Source: Alteromonas confluentis (lineage in GTDB: Bacteria; Pseudomonadota; Gammaproteobacteria; Enterobacterales; Alteromonadaceae). From it: a DNA stretch of 64,000 bases. The first letter of the stretch is position 1, and every line of letters starts with the position of its first letter. A model generated the notes under the pieces. The model did no database searches and had not been told where the DNA came from. It worked only from the letters and a program-made list of their open reading frames with translations. Both the position numbers and the translations under genes were made by a program. Positions 27,050 to 36,325 of this stretch are shown one piece after another. Location: contig NZ_MDHN01000021.1 of assembly GCF_001757105.1 (NCBI RefSeq), forward strand, positions 1-64,000, written 5' to 3'.

Positions 27050-28261
27050 TTACTTCTGTTTCAATTTAATCAGTTCGATACCCGCCAAAATGTACGGGCC
27101 AATACCGTGGGCGTCATCGGTCACTTTTGCTTCATTGACGTAATACTCAAAACTGCCTGAACGATAAGGGTTCCCGCCCAGTCCTGCGCTGCCGCAAATA
27201 TTGGTAAGATGCACTTGGCCGGTGTCGCTATCTGTAACGATGAGTTCTTCAGTCAGACCATCGAACGCCTTTTGCGCAATAGATGTCCAATCTTTGGTGA
27301 GATACCCAAGCCGTACGCCCTTCGCGATGGCATAGGCGAACATGGCGGTACCAGAGGCTTCTTCATAGTTGCCTTCCCGACCCACCTGATCGGTCACTTG
27401 TAACCAGATACCCGATGCTTGTTGCCAAGGTTTAAGGGCGTTCATCAGTTGCTTGAAACTATCGAGTAATTGTTGTCTTTTACCGTGATCAGCAGGCATC
27501 ACTTCCAGTGTGTCTACCAGCGCCATGGCATACCATCCCATGGCTCGGGACCAGAATTGCTGTGACAACCCGGTTTCCTGATCGGCCCACTGTTGCAGGC
27601 GACTTTCGTCCCAGCCATGAAACAACAAGCCGGTTTTTTCATCTCTGGTTTTGCTTTCGATTAAGGTGAACTGCAACGCGATATCATCAAACACAGCACT
27701 GTCTTCGCCGAAAGTGTGGGCGTATTGAGCAAGGTATGCACTGCCCATGTACAGTCCGTCTAGCCACATTTGCCAGGGGTAAATGCGCTTGTGCCAAAAT
27801 CCACCTTCGCGGGTTCGCGGCTGCCAATCGAGTTGCTGACGCAATTGCTGCATGGCTTTTAAATAGCGGGGATCTTGCGTTTGCTCGTAGAACATAAACA
27901 GCAATTTACCGGCATTGATATCATCGATATTAAATTCGTAAATCACGTAGTCTTTAATATTGCCATTCTCGTCAATGAGCGAGTCTACCCAGGTTTTGGC
28001 ATAATTGAGGTAGGCCTCATTTCCGGTTTCCTGATACAAACGCTGAAAGCCGAGTAACACCAAACCATAGGTATAAGACCAATCTGGCTCTGTTAGCCCT
28101 TTGTGTGGGCGCATCGCCCAAGCCTCAGGACTACGCGCCATGGTGGTATTGGCGACTTTTTCTATCCACGTCAATTCGTCTGCAGTACTGTGTATTGCCA
28201 CGCATGCCGTTAAAAGTGATGTGCAGGTGAGCGTAGTAATGATTTTTCTAAATAATTTCAT
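27050..28261 (-). CDS. GH105 unsaturated rhamnogalacturonyl hydrolase, lipoprotein
   Basis: 403 residues from ATG 28261. A lipoprotein signal (MKLFRKIITTLTCTSLLTAC) puts it on a membrane facing the periplasm. The rest is an (alpha/alpha)6 barrel of the YteR/GH88-GH105 group: MRPHKGLTEPDWSYTYGLVLLGF near the start, the catalytic-Asp region MWLDGLYMGSAY and FWSRAMGWYAMALVD. These enzymes remove the unsaturated uronyl end left by pectate or rhamnogalacturonan lyases. It starts 37 bp after the GH28 stop and is probably co-transcribed with it. The exact substrate cannot be read from the sequence. Confidence 0.88.
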   Translation of the reverse strand: MKLFRKIITTLTCTSLLTACVAIHSTADELTWIEKVANTTMARSPEAWAMRPHKGLTEPDWSYTYGLVLLGFQRLYQETGNEAYLNYAKTWVDSLIDENGNIKDYVIYEFNIDDINAGKLLFMFYEQTQDPRYLKAMQQLRQQLDWQPRTREGGFWHKRIYPWQMWLDGLYMGSAYLAQYAHTFGEDSAVFDDIALQFTLIESKTRDEKTGLLFHGWDESRLQQWADQETGLSQQFWSRAMGWYAMALVDTLEVMPADHGKRQQLLDSFKQLMNALKPWQQASGIWLQVTDQVGREGNYEEASGTAMFAYAIAKGVRLGYLTKDWTSIAQKAFDGLTEELIVTDSDTGQVHLTNICGSAGLGGNPYRSGSFEYYVNEAKVTDDAHGIGPYILAGIELIKLKQK

Positions 28262-28298
28262 TTTTGCGTCCAACAATTTTTATCTGGTTACCGTAACT

Positions 28299-29669
28299 TC
28301 ACTTGTGCCAGTCGAGAGCGCCGTTAATGCGCTGGCCATTCACACTGACGTTGTCGAAAACCAGGTTTTTCACATTTTCCAATGTCATCTGATGTTCTGC
28401 CTTGGTCACCGTTACGTTTCGAAACACTAGGTCTTCAACGGGAATTTCATCGGGCCCGTGAACTTCCAAAAACATCCCTGCTTTTTCCACCGTCACATTG
28501 TCGAACACGATATCGCGGTATCTGGAAGGGTGTTTACCGTCTAACTCGCCGGGATAATTCAGTTGAAACCAGAACAGGCTGTCGAAGGCTTCAACCTGAA
28601 GATCGCTCACCCGAATGTGTTCCACTACACCGCCCCTATCCATATTGGCTTTAAAGCGCACCGCAGACACACCTGAACGAAGGATATTATTGGTAAACCA
28701 GACATACCGAATGTCACCCGACATCTCACTACCTAGTGCAATGCCGTCTTCACCGCCCATATCATTATTGCGCACCACAATGTACTCAGAGGGCACACCC
28801 ACGTCTCTGCCATCACGGTCTCTTCCCGACTTAACCACTATAGAATCATCGCCAGTCCGAAATACATTACCTTCAATTAATACCCACGAACTTGAATCTA
28901 CATCCACGCCATCATTGTTCGCGTGATGACTGTTCACCTTAAGATCACGCACGGTGGCATGGGTGGTGTACACCAAATGATTAACCCAGAATGGGGAGTT
29001 GTGGGTTTCATACCCTTCGAGCAGTACGCGCTCTGCACCGATTATCTGAATAAGACTGGGGCGTAAGAGGTGCCCTTCACCAAACTGACGTTGCGAAACC
29101 GGCACACCGTTAATGCCCATTTTTCTTAATGCCAGTTGGTCTGGCTTTTCTTGCGGGTGCCAGGAGAAAAATTCACTGTTCTCGTTGCCGTCGATAATGC
29201 CTGTACCGGTAATCGCAATATCATGAACATTGTGAGCATAGATAAATGGCGAGTAGCCGAACATTTCTGTTCCTTCCCAGCGCGTTTTTACCACTGGCAG
29301 GTAATGTTCGGGTTTGGCGCTAAAGAGCAGATGGGCGCCTTCACTAATATGCAGATCAATATTACTTTTTAAGTGTAGAGGTCCATTCACCAACCACTTT
29401 CCTTGCGGCACAATAACCCGGCCGCCACCGGCATCAGCAGCGTCGTTGATTGCTTTGATGACTGCATCACGAATGTCGATAGGCGCTTTGGCCATATCGT
29501 GGTTAATGTAATCACTTACATTAAAATCGTTAGCGGGAATTTGTGGTGCTTTTATTTCTCTAACAATACTCTCTACCGACGGCATAACGTCACTATCAGC
29601 CATTGCCTGAAAACCACAGCCTAGCACTGCCAAACTAAAAAAGAGCCGTGTTACCTTTTTCATTCCCAT
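28299..29669 (-). CDS. GH28 polygalacturonase, exported
   Basis: 456 residues from ATG 29669, with AAGGA 6 bases ahead. A Sec signal (KKVTRLFFSLAVLGCGFQAMA) is followed by a right-handed beta-helix. GH28 signatures are NNDGVDVDSSSWVLIEGNVF and then TGDDSIVVKSG, with later ALGSEMSGDIRYV; the Asp residues of the NxD and DD motifs are the catalytic acids. It probably cleaves homogalacturonan, likely releasing galacturonate or short oligomers in the periplasm. It is the first gene of the minus-strand operon and is divergent from the regulator gene; the shared region holds the operator at 29830. Confidence 0.9.
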   Translation of the reverse strand: MGMKKVTRLFFSLAVLGCGFQAMADSDVMPSVESIVREIKAPQIPANDFNVSDYINHDMAKAPIDIRDAVIKAINDAADAGGGRVIVPQGKWLVNGPLHLKSNIDLHISEGAHLLFSAKPEHYLPVVKTRWEGTEMFGYSPFIYAHNVHDIAITGTGIIDGNENSEFFSWHPQEKPDQLALRKMGINGVPVSQRQFGEGHLLRPSLIQIIGAERVLLEGYETHNSPFWVNHLVYTTHATVRDLKVNSHHANNDGVDVDSSSWVLIEGNVFRTGDDSIVVKSGRDRDGRDVGVPSEYIVVRNNDMGGEDGIALGSEMSGDIRYVWFTNNILRSGVSAVRFKANMDRGGVVEHIRVSDLQVEAFDSLFWFQLNYPGELDGKHPSRYRDIVFDNVTVEKAGMFLEVHGPDEIPVEDLVFRNVTVTKAEHQMTLENVKNLVFDNVSVNGQRINGALDWHK

Positions 29670-29829
29670 GAAGAATCCTTTTTGATTACCAAGTTGACCT
29701 TGCATGACAAACGCTTACTAACCGCCTGTAAGTGGCATGGGCGAATTCACTGCTTAGCCTTCTCTTGCGATACAATTGCTTTATACTGGTGCCTGAATAT
29801 CGGCAAAAAATACAATGTACAAGCGCCAG

Positions 29830-29849
29830 GTTGTATGTCATCGTACAAC
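29830..29849. promoter_or_regulatory. GntR/FCD operator in the divergent GH28-regulator region
   Basis: GTTGTATGTCATCGTACAAC is a 20-bp inverted repeat (GTTGTA/TACAAC arms). It differs at only two positions from the reverse complement of the site at 30734-30753. Binding here would control both the GH28 operon and the regulator gene. Confidence 0.75.
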
Positions 29850-29892
29850 TATGTTAACAAAAGTTTAAAGTTAAGCAACAAATTATTCGCTT

Positions 29893-30636
29893 ATGATTTC
29901 GTCTTCAAAAAAACGCACCACCAGTCTGACTCAGGAATTAGTCGACCAACTAACCGCCCTCATAGCCCAGGGTTCACTGAAGCCAGGCGATAAATTGCCT
30001 ACGGAATCTTCTTTAATGAAGCAATACGGTGTGAGTCGTACTGTCGTTAGAGAAGCTATCTCCCGTTTACAAGCTGCAGGTTTAGCTGAAACCCGTCACG
30101 GCGTAGGCACCTTCATTTTAGCGAGTTCCAGCGGCGCCCCACTCATTCTGGATGCAGCAGAATTAAACACATTAGAAGACGTTATTGAGATACTCGAACT
30201 GCGCATAAGCCTTGAGGTAGAAAGTGCGGCATTAGCGGCAGAAAGGCGTACTGAAGCGCAACTCGCAGAGCTCAAAGCAACGCTGGACGCCCTGACAGCA
30301 CTGGATCCGAGGGAGGATGAAGGTTCCAAACTGGACTTCAGATTCCATTCTCAAATCGCGAAAGCGTCAGGCAATCGTTACTTTATTGATATTTTGAATC
30401 AGTTCGGCAATGTGATCATTCCCCGCAACCGGATCAAAGGCACAGCGATTTCTGAAGCTAATCAACAGGCCTATCTCAACCGGGTAAATATGGAGCATGA
30501 GGACATTTACCTCGCCATCGCCAGACAAGATTCGTCGTCGGCTCGGGCGGCAATGAGAATGCATTTGACCAACAGTAAAGAACGCCACCGCACCCTTTAC
30601 ATGGCTGCACAAGCCAGTGAAAAACGCCCGCATTAA
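29893..30636 (+). CDS. GntR/FadR-family regulator (FCD domain) of the galactarate locus
   Basis: 247 residues. The N-terminal winged HTH has LKPGDKLPTESSLMKQYGVSRTVVREAISRLQAAGLAETRHGVGTFI, which is canonical. The FCD domain (about 95-235) has the usual metal-binding pattern with D in DFRFHSQIAKASGN and later H residues in MEHEDIYLAI and AMRMHLTNSKERH. It resembles UxuR/ExuR-like and LldR-like sensors of sugar acids. Matching palindromes in its own promoter region and before kdgD make it the likely repressor of this locus, released by a uronate-derived ligand. Confidence 0.9.
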   Translation: MISSSKKRTTSLTQELVDQLTALIAQGSLKPGDKLPTESSLMKQYGVSRTVVREAISRLQAAGLAETRHGVGTFILASSSGAPLILDAAELNTLEDVIEILELRISLEVESAALAAERRTEAQLAELKATLDALTALDPREDEGSKLDFRFHSQIAKASGNRYFIDILNQFGNVIIPRNRIKGTAISEANQQAYLNRVNMEHEDIYLAIARQDSSSARAAMRMHLTNSKERHRTLYMAAQASEKRPH

Positions 30637-30713
30637 TCATTCGCCAGCTTAGTAAAACAAGCTGGCCACCCTCGCAAAACATCAAACACTTTACATACAA
30701 TTAACTTTTAATC

Positions 30714-30743
30714 TTGACTCTCCTTATTTTTGAGTTGTACGAT
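30714..30743 (+). promoter_or_regulatory. Likely promoter of kdgD
   Basis: TTGACT at 30714-30719 and TACGAT at 30738-30743 are spaced 18 bp. The -10 box lies inside the operator at 30734-30753, so the regulator would block RNA polymerase directly. Confidence 0.55.
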
Positions 30744-30753
30744 GTCCTACAAC
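30734..30753. promoter_or_regulatory. GntR/FCD operator upstream of kdgD
   Basis: GTTGTACGATGTCCTACAAC has the same arms as the site at 29830. It ends 26 bp before the kdgD start codon and overlaps the -10 box. Confidence 0.75.
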
Positions 30754-30779
30754 TTAAATCAAAAAAATTGGAGTTTCCC

Positions 30780-31688
30780 ATGTCCCCTGACGCACTCAAA
30801 CAAACCATAGGATCAGGCTTACTGTCATTCCCAGTGACGGATTTTAACAATGATGGCAGTTTCAATGCAGACAGTTATTCGAGCCGACTTGAATGGCTCG
30901 CGCCGTTTGGTGCCAGCGCATTGTTTGCAGCCGGTGGAACCGGTGAATTTTTCTCTCTCGACTTTAATGATTACAGTCAGGTAGTAAAAACGGCGGTAGA
31001 CACCTGTCGAGGCGAAGTCCCCATTATTGCTGGTGCTGGCGGTTCCCTGCCCTGTGCCATTGCTCAGGCACAGGAAGCACAGCGTGTTGGCGCTCAGGGC
31101 ATTTTATTGCTTCCGCACTATCTCACTGAAGCGAGCCAGCAAGGTCTTATCAACTATGTCAGTAGCGTTTGTGATGCTATCGACATCGGCGTTATTGTTT
31201 ACAACCGTAATGTGTGTCAGCTCACCGCCACCAGTTTGGAAATACTGGCTGAGCGCTGCCCTAACCTTATCGGATTTAAAGACGGCCTTGGTCAAATAGA
31301 GCCCATGGTTACCATTCGTCGACGCCTTGGTGATCGCCTGTCGTATTTGGGTGGCCTGCCAACGGCTGAAGTCTATGCGGCCGCCTATAAAGCCATTGGC
31401 GTACCGGTTTATTCCTCTGCAGTATTTAATTTTATTCCCGCAACTGCCATGAAGTTTTATAACGCATTGGCCAGTGGTGATACCGCCACTACCGAACATT
31501 TAATCGATACCTTCTTCCTTCCACTGCTCGAAATCAGAAATCAGTGCCCGGGATACGCCGTGAGTATTGTTAAAGCCGGTGCGAAAATCATCGGTCGCGA
31601 CGCTGGCCCGGTAAGAGCCCCACTTACCGACTTGAAAAACGATGAAATGGACAAGCTCGCTGCACTTATCGATAAACTGGAAGCATAA
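30780..31688 (+). CDS. kdgD: 5-dehydro-4-deoxyglucarate dehydratase KdgD
   Basis: 302 residues of the DapA/NAL superfamily. It dehydrates and decarboxylates 5-keto-4-deoxyglucarate to 2,5-dioxopentanoate. The Schiff-base lysine is K167 in LIGFKDGLG and the partner tyrosine Y141 in [19 protein letters not shown] near 49-60 is the family form of the GxxGE loop. The ATG at 30780 follows GGAG; the longer frame would cover the operator and is rejected. It is the first gene of the plus-strand set, followed 35 bp later by the dehydrogenase that uses its product. Confidence 0.92.
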   Translation: MSPDALKQTIGSGLLSFPVTDFNNDGSFNADSYSSRLEWLAPFGASALFAAGGTGEFFSLDFNDYSQVVKTAVDTCRGEVPIIAGAGGSLPCAIAQAQEAQRVGAQGILLLPHYLTEASQQGLINYVSSVCDAIDIGVIVYNRNVCQLTATSLEILAERCPNLIGFKDGLGQIEPMVTIRRRLGDRLSYLGGLPTAEVYAAAYKAIGVPVYSSAVFNFIPATAMKFYNALASGDTATTEHLIDTFFLPLLEIRNQCPGYAVSIVKAGAKIIGRDAGPVRAPLTDLKNDEMDKLAALIDKLEA

Positions 31689-31723
31689 ATTCTCACTGAT
31701 AACAGATTATAACGGAGCGTCAA

Positions 31724-33163
31724 ATGGACGATTACAAAAAGCATTTTATCAACGGCAGCTGGGTTGAAAGTACTTCCACTAGCGAAAATATAAACCCATC
31801 CGATCTTAGCGACATTATCGGCAACTATGCTAGCGGCGATGAGCATACTATTAATCAGGCTGTCGAAGCGGCAAAACAGGCCTTTCCTTCATGGTCACAA
31901 AGTAATATTCAGGCACGTTCAAATGCACTGGATTTCATCGGCAATGAAATTCTCACCCGGGCCTCAGAGCTCGGCGAACTACTAGCCAGAGAAGAAGGGA
32001 AAACCCTTGGCGAAGCCACCGGAGAAGTGAACCGGGCTGGTCAGATATTTAAATTTTTCGCTGGCGAGTGTTTGCGTCTGAGTGGTGAAATATTGCCTTC
32101 GGTACGCCCCGCCATAGATATCAACGTGACCCGGGAACCGCTTGGTGTGGTGGGCCTCATCACGCCATGGAATTTTCCCATCGCCATTCCGGCATGGAAA
32201 GTTGCGCCCGCATTAGCCTACGGCAACTGTGTGGTACTGAAACCGGCTGAGCTGGTTTCAGGCAGTGCCTGGGCGCTGGCAGAAATCATTTCCCGTTCAG
32301 GCATACCTGATGGCGTGTTTAATATGGTAATGGGTAAAGGCAGCGTATTGGGTAACGCACTGGTAGAGCACCCCGATGTGGCCGCAATTAGTTTTACCGG
32401 CAGTGTAAAAACCGGCCGCCATATTGCGTCGCGATGCGTTGCTCGTCAGGCGAAAGTGCAACTTGAGATGGGCGGCAAGAACCCGCAAATTATTCTCGAC
32501 GATGCCGATTTAGACAAAGCGGTTGAGCTCTCAGTACAAAGCGCCTATTACTCCACTGGTCAACGTTGTACGGCCTCAAGCCGCCTTATCGTTACCGATA
32601 AAATTTATCCTCAGTTCATTGAAAAAATGCAACAGCGATTAAGTAAGATTCGAGTCGGTCATGCATTAGACAGCGCAACGGATATCGGACCTGTGGTTTC
32701 TCAGAGTCAGTTAGATCAGAACCAGTCTTATCTAAAAATAGCTCAGGATGAGGGAGCGACGCTGGCACTTGGCGGTGAGTTATTGAAACGAGAGTCCGAT
32801 GGCTATTTTATGGCGCCGGCGTTATTCACCGACACCACATCAGAAATGCGGATAAATCGCGAAGAGGTGTTTGGGCCAGTAGCCAGTGTATTACGGGCGT
32901 CAGACTATGAACACGCCTTGGCACTAGCCAACGACACAGAGTTTGGCTTATCTGCCGGTATTGCTACCCAGTCATTAAAATATGCCCGTCATTTTCAACG
33001 TAACGCACGCGCAGGCATGGTGATGGTAAACCTGCCTACGGCAGGGGTGGATTATCATGTGCCGTTTGGCGGCTGCAAGTCCTCATCTTACGGTTCCCGT
33101 GAACAAGGTAAATATGCGCAGGAATTCTATACCACAGTGAAAACCAGTTATCTGGGATTGTAA
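31724..33163 (+). CDS. 2,5-dioxopentanoate (alpha-ketoglutarate semialdehyde) dehydrogenase
   Basis: 479-residue NAD(P)-dependent aldehyde dehydrogenase. Catalytic residues are E248 (LEMGGKN) and C282 (STGQRCTASS), with ITPWNFP and SFTGSVKTG forming the cofactor site. By family and position it oxidises the KdgD product to 2-oxoglutarate, the end of the oxidative galacturonate/galactarate route. The sequence alone cannot exclude related aldehydes. GGAG precedes the ATG. It lies between kdgD and the transporter. Confidence 0.88.
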   Translation: MDDYKKHFINGSWVESTSTSENINPSDLSDIIGNYASGDEHTINQAVEAAKQAFPSWSQSNIQARSNALDFIGNEILTRASELGELLAREEGKTLGEATGEVNRAGQIFKFFAGECLRLSGEILPSVRPAIDINVTREPLGVVGLITPWNFPIAIPAWKVAPALAYGNCVVLKPAELVSGSAWALAEIISRSGIPDGVFNMVMGKGSVLGNALVEHPDVAAISFTGSVKTGRHIASRCVARQAKVQLEMGGKNPQIILDDADLDKAVELSVQSAYYSTGQRCTASSRLIVTDKIYPQFIEKMQQRLSKIRVGHALDSATDIGPVVSQSQLDQNQSYLKIAQDEGATLALGGELLKRESDGYFMAPALFTDTTSEMRINREEVFGPVASVLRASDYEHALALANDTEFGLSAGIATQSLKYARHFQRNARAGMVMVNLPTAGVDYHVPFGGCKSSSYGSREQGKYAQEFYTTVKTSYLGL

Positions 33164-33175
33164 GTCACTGCATGT

Positions 33176-33213
33176 AACACGGGTACAGCAAGCCGTTTTG
33201 CAGTACCCGTGTT
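33176..33213. other. Intercistronic hairpin between aldehyde dehydrogenase and transporter genes
   Basis: AACACGGGTAC (33176-33186) pairs perfectly with GTACCCGTGTT (33203-33213). No T run follows, so it is more likely an mRNA-stabilising or processing hairpin than a terminator. Confidence 0.5.
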
Positions 33214-33271
33214 GTCCGGTAAGATGCTGTTGCCCGGTATTTTACGTTCACTGAATAGAAAAGAGAGAATA

Positions 33272-34594
33272 ATGAATTCAGCAAAGCCTACACGGGTTCG
33301 ATATCAGATCCTGTTAATGATTTTTCTGGTCACCACGATCAACTATGCCGACAGAGCTACACTGTCTATAGCCGGCTCTAGTATTCAAGATGATCTGGGA
33401 ATTAACGCCGTAAGCCTGGGCTATATTTTCTCCGCATTTGGTTGGGCTTATGTGATAGGTCAGATCCCAGGTGGCTGGCTACTCGATAAATTTGGCTCAA
33501 AGAAAGTGTATGCGGCCAGTATTTTCACCTGGTCCTTATTTACCCTACTGCAATCCTTCGTGGGTTATTTCAGCTTTATCAATGTTGTTGTTTTGCTGTT
33601 CATTCTGCGCGCCATGGTGGGTATTGCCGAAGCGCCCTCTTTTCCGGGCAATGCCAGAATTGTTTCAGCCTGGTTTCCGACTGCCGAGCGAGGCACGGCA
33701 TCGGCGGTGTTTAACTCTGCGCAATATTTTGCCACCGTGCTGTTTGCCCCGTTGATGGGTTGGATAACCTACACCGCCGGTTGGCAATATGTATTTTTTG
33801 TGATGGGTGCATGTGGCATTGTTTTTTCAGCAATTTGGCTGAAGGTCATTTACAGCCCAAGAAACCACCCCAACATTAATGCTGCCGAGCTCGATTACAT
33901 TGGCAATAACGGGGGCCTTATTAATATGGATTCCCCAAATGTTGAAAAAACCAAACCCACATTTTCTCACGTACGATATTTGCTCAGTAGCAGAATGCTG
34001 CTTGGCGTTTATTTTGGCCAATACTGCATTAATGCTATTACTTATTTTTTCCTCACTTGGTTTCCGGTCTATCTGGTACAAGAACACAATATGACCATTC
34101 TTAAAGCGGGCATTGTGGCTTCATTACCGGCTATTTGCGGATTCATCGGCGGTATTTTGGGTGGTGTGATTTCCGATACTTTCTTACGTAAGGGCTACTC
34201 TTTAAGCGTTGCCAGAAAAACCCCTATCGTAGTGGGTTTGTTACTTTCCACCAGTATTCTGGTTTGTAACTACATCGATACTCAATGGATGGTAATCGCC
34301 TTTATGGCATTAGCATTCTTTGGTAAAGGATTAGGCGCCCTCGGCTGGGCGGTCGTGTCTGATACATCGCCGAAACAAATCGCCGGTTTGTCTGGTGGGC
34401 TGTTCAACACCTTCGGTAATGTTGCATCTATCACCACGCCCATCATTATTGGCTACATTGTCACCGCGACCGGTTCATTTGAGTGGGCGCTGGTATACGT
34501 AGCGGCAAATGCGGCGCTGGCGGTGTTCTCGTATTTGTTCATTGTTGGCAAAATAGAGCGCGTCGAGTTGCCGGCAACGGCGACGAACCCGTGA
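33272..34594 (+). CDS. MFS sugar-acid transporter (ACS family, GudP/ExuT-like)
   Basis: 440 residues from ATG 33272; the upstream GTG-start extension overlaps a hairpin and lacks a ribosome site. Twelve membrane segments are expected. The first loop has NYADRATLSIAG, the family's D-R pair, and GWAYVIGQIPGGWLLDKFGSKKVY is the classic MFS signature of anion:cation symporters such as glucarate and hexuronate permeases. It would import galacturonate, galactarate or glucarate with protons. It is the last gene of the kdgD set. Confidence 0.9.
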   Translation: MNSAKPTRVRYQILLMIFLVTTINYADRATLSIAGSSIQDDLGINAVSLGYIFSAFGWAYVIGQIPGGWLLDKFGSKKVYAASIFTWSLFTLLQSFVGYFSFINVVVLLFILRAMVGIAEAPSFPGNARIVSAWFPTAERGTASAVFNSAQYFATVLFAPLMGWITYTAGWQYVFFVMGACGIVFSAIWLKVIYSPRNHPNINAAELDYIGNNGGLINMDSPNVEKTKPTFSHVRYLLSSRMLLGVYFGQYCINAITYFFLTWFPVYLVQEHNMTILKAGIVASLPAICGFIGGILGGVISDTFLRKGYSLSVARKTPIVVGLLLSTSILVCNYIDTQWMVIAFMALAFFGKGLGALGWAVVSDTSPKQIAGLSGGLFNTFGNVASITTPIIIGYIVTATGSFEWALVYVAANAALAVFSYLFIVGKIERVELPATATNP

Positions 34595-34619
34595 TGTTCA
34601 CACATCAATTTGTATACAA

Positions 34620-34644
34620 AAACGGCACCCGATGGGTGCCGTTT
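34620..34644. terminator. Bidirectional terminator between transporter and ahpF
   Basis: AAACGGCACCC (34620-34630) pairs with GGGTGCCGTTT (34634-34644) around GAT. It serves the two convergent transcripts. Confidence 0.8.
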
Positions 34645-34668
34645 GCTATTTCGTTTTACACTAAATGG

Positions 34669-36249
34669 TTATGCCGTCTTTTCAGACTCTGGCACTTCGT
34701 GCTGTAACAGATATTCAAAGGCAGACAGCGATGCTTTCGCCCCCTCACCCATTGAAATCACAATCTGTTTGTACGGTACTGTCGTTACGTCACCGGCAGC
34801 GAAAATACCTTTTTCAGATGTCACGCACTTGTTATCAACGATGATTTCACCATGCTTGGTCATATCGACCACGCCTTGCATGAACTGGCTGTTTGGCACT
34901 AAACCGATTTGTACAAACACACCTGCGAGTGGCAACGTTGTAACTTCTTCGGTTTCACGGTTCTTGTACTCAATACCCGTTACTTTACCGTTTTCAGCAA
35001 CAATTTGGTTAGTTGCCACGTTGCGCAGAATCGTCACGTTGTCGCGTTTCTCTGCCTGTTTAACCAGTACTTCATCAGCCTTTAGCGTCGGCATAAATTC
35101 AAATACCGTCACCGATTTCACGATACCCGCCAGGTCAAGTGCAGCCTCAATTCCCGAGTTACCACCACCGATTACCGCTACATCTTTGCCTTTAAAGAAA
35201 GGACCGTCGCAATGCGGGCAATATGCCACACCATTACCTACGTTTTCTTTCTCGCCTGGAACGCCGAGTTCTCTCCAACGTGCACCGGTGGCAACGATGA
35301 TGGTACGAGTGCGAATTTCTTCACCCGACGACAGGGCAACTACCTTGATATCGCCGCGCTCGATGTTTTCGACTTTCACGTGCTCTTTAAGCGTGATTTC
35401 GTAATCCTTCATGTGTGTCAGAAGGTTACCCACAAGCTCAGGGCCAGTAGTTTTGGAAACAGAAATTAAGTTCTCAATGCCCATCGTATCTTTAACCTGA
35501 CCACCAAAACGGTCAGCAACGATAGTCACTTTTAAGCCTTTACGTGCGCTGTAAATCGCGGCACTTACGCCAGCCGGACCGCCACCAATAACGGTAACGT
35601 CTTGCAATGGCATACTCTTACCCTTATTCGCCTCTTTCAGGCTAGGGTCACGCTCTAATAGCTTGTCGATTAATGTAGACGCGTCTACTTTACCGTTAGC
35701 AAACAACTCGCCATTCAGGTACACACTAGGTACACCTTGAATATCACGTTCTTCAATCAACTTCGGATATACACCACCATCAATCATTTCTGACGTGATG
35801 TTAGGATTCAGCAACGCAAACTGGTTGAGCGCCTGAACCACGTCCGGACAGTTGTGACAACTCAAGCTAATGAACACTTCAAAGTGCAAGGGTTCATTTA
35901 CACCCTTCACAATGTTTTGAACATTTTCATCGACTTTTAATGCAGTCCCAGATGAGTGAAGCAGTGCCAGGATAAGCGAGTTGAACTCATGACCACCTGG
36001 AACACCAGAGAAACGGATCCCCGTATCTTCACCATCAGCTTCAATCAGGAAGCTTACTGGACTACGAAGAACGCCGTCGGTGTCTCGTCCTTCTAATGTA
36101 ATTTTATCGCTAACACTTGCTACGCCAGACAGAAATTCAACCAGTTCGTTACGCTTGCTGTGCTCGCCAGTTTGGACAACGAATGTTACATCTTTCTGCA
36201 TTGACGCGGTGTAGCCTTTCAATGCTTGCAAAATTTCTTTAGTTAACAC
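34669..36249 (-). CDS. ahpF: Alkyl hydroperoxide reductase subunit F
   Basis: 526 residues from GTG 36249 (MLTKEILQALKGY...). This start matches the AhpF N-terminus and has AAGG upstream; the 19 extra codons of the longer frame fall in the ahpC-ahpF gap. Domains in order: two thioredoxin-like folds with the CxxC in SLSCHNCPDVVQALN, then an FAD/NADH reductase with VIGGGPAGVSAAIYSA, the active CPHC in YCPHCDGPFF and VIGGGNSGIEAALDL, ending IFAAGDVTTVPYKQI. It passes electrons from NADH to AhpC. It lies 76 bp after ahpC. Confidence 0.95.
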   Translation of the reverse strand: MLTKEILQALKGYTASMQKDVTFVVQTGEHSKRNELVEFLSGVASVSDKITLEGRDTDGVLRSPVSFLIEADGEDTGIRFSGVPGGHEFNSLILALLHSSGTALKVDENVQNIVKGVNEPLHFEVFISLSCHNCPDVVQALNQFALLNPNITSEMIDGGVYPKLIEERDIQGVPSVYLNGELFANGKVDASTLIDKLLERDPSLKEANKGKSMPLQDVTVIGGGPAGVSAAIYSARKGLKVTIVADRFGGQVKDTMGIENLISVSKTTGPELVGNLLTHMKDYEITLKEHVKVENIERGDIKVVALSSGEEIRTRTIIVATGARWRELGVPGEKENVGNGVAYCPHCDGPFFKGKDVAVIGGGNSGIEAALDLAGIVKSVTVFEFMPTLKADEVLVKQAEKRDNVTILRNVATNQIVAENGKVTGIEYKNRETEEVTTLPLAGVFVQIGLVPNSQFMQGVVDMTKHGEIIVDNKCVTSEKGIFAAGDVTTVPYKQIVISMGEGAKASLSAFEYLLQHEVPESEKTA

Positions 36250-36325
36250 GGTATATCTGCCTTTTGTATCAGTGTTAAGAAGGTGCAGGCAGTGGCCTGC
36301 ACCCAATCAGGAACGCTAAGTAAGC

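Noticed and set aside
30714..30779. Longer N-terminus for KdgD
   Set aside because: It would translate through the promoter and operator; the later ATG has a good GGAG site and matches the family start.
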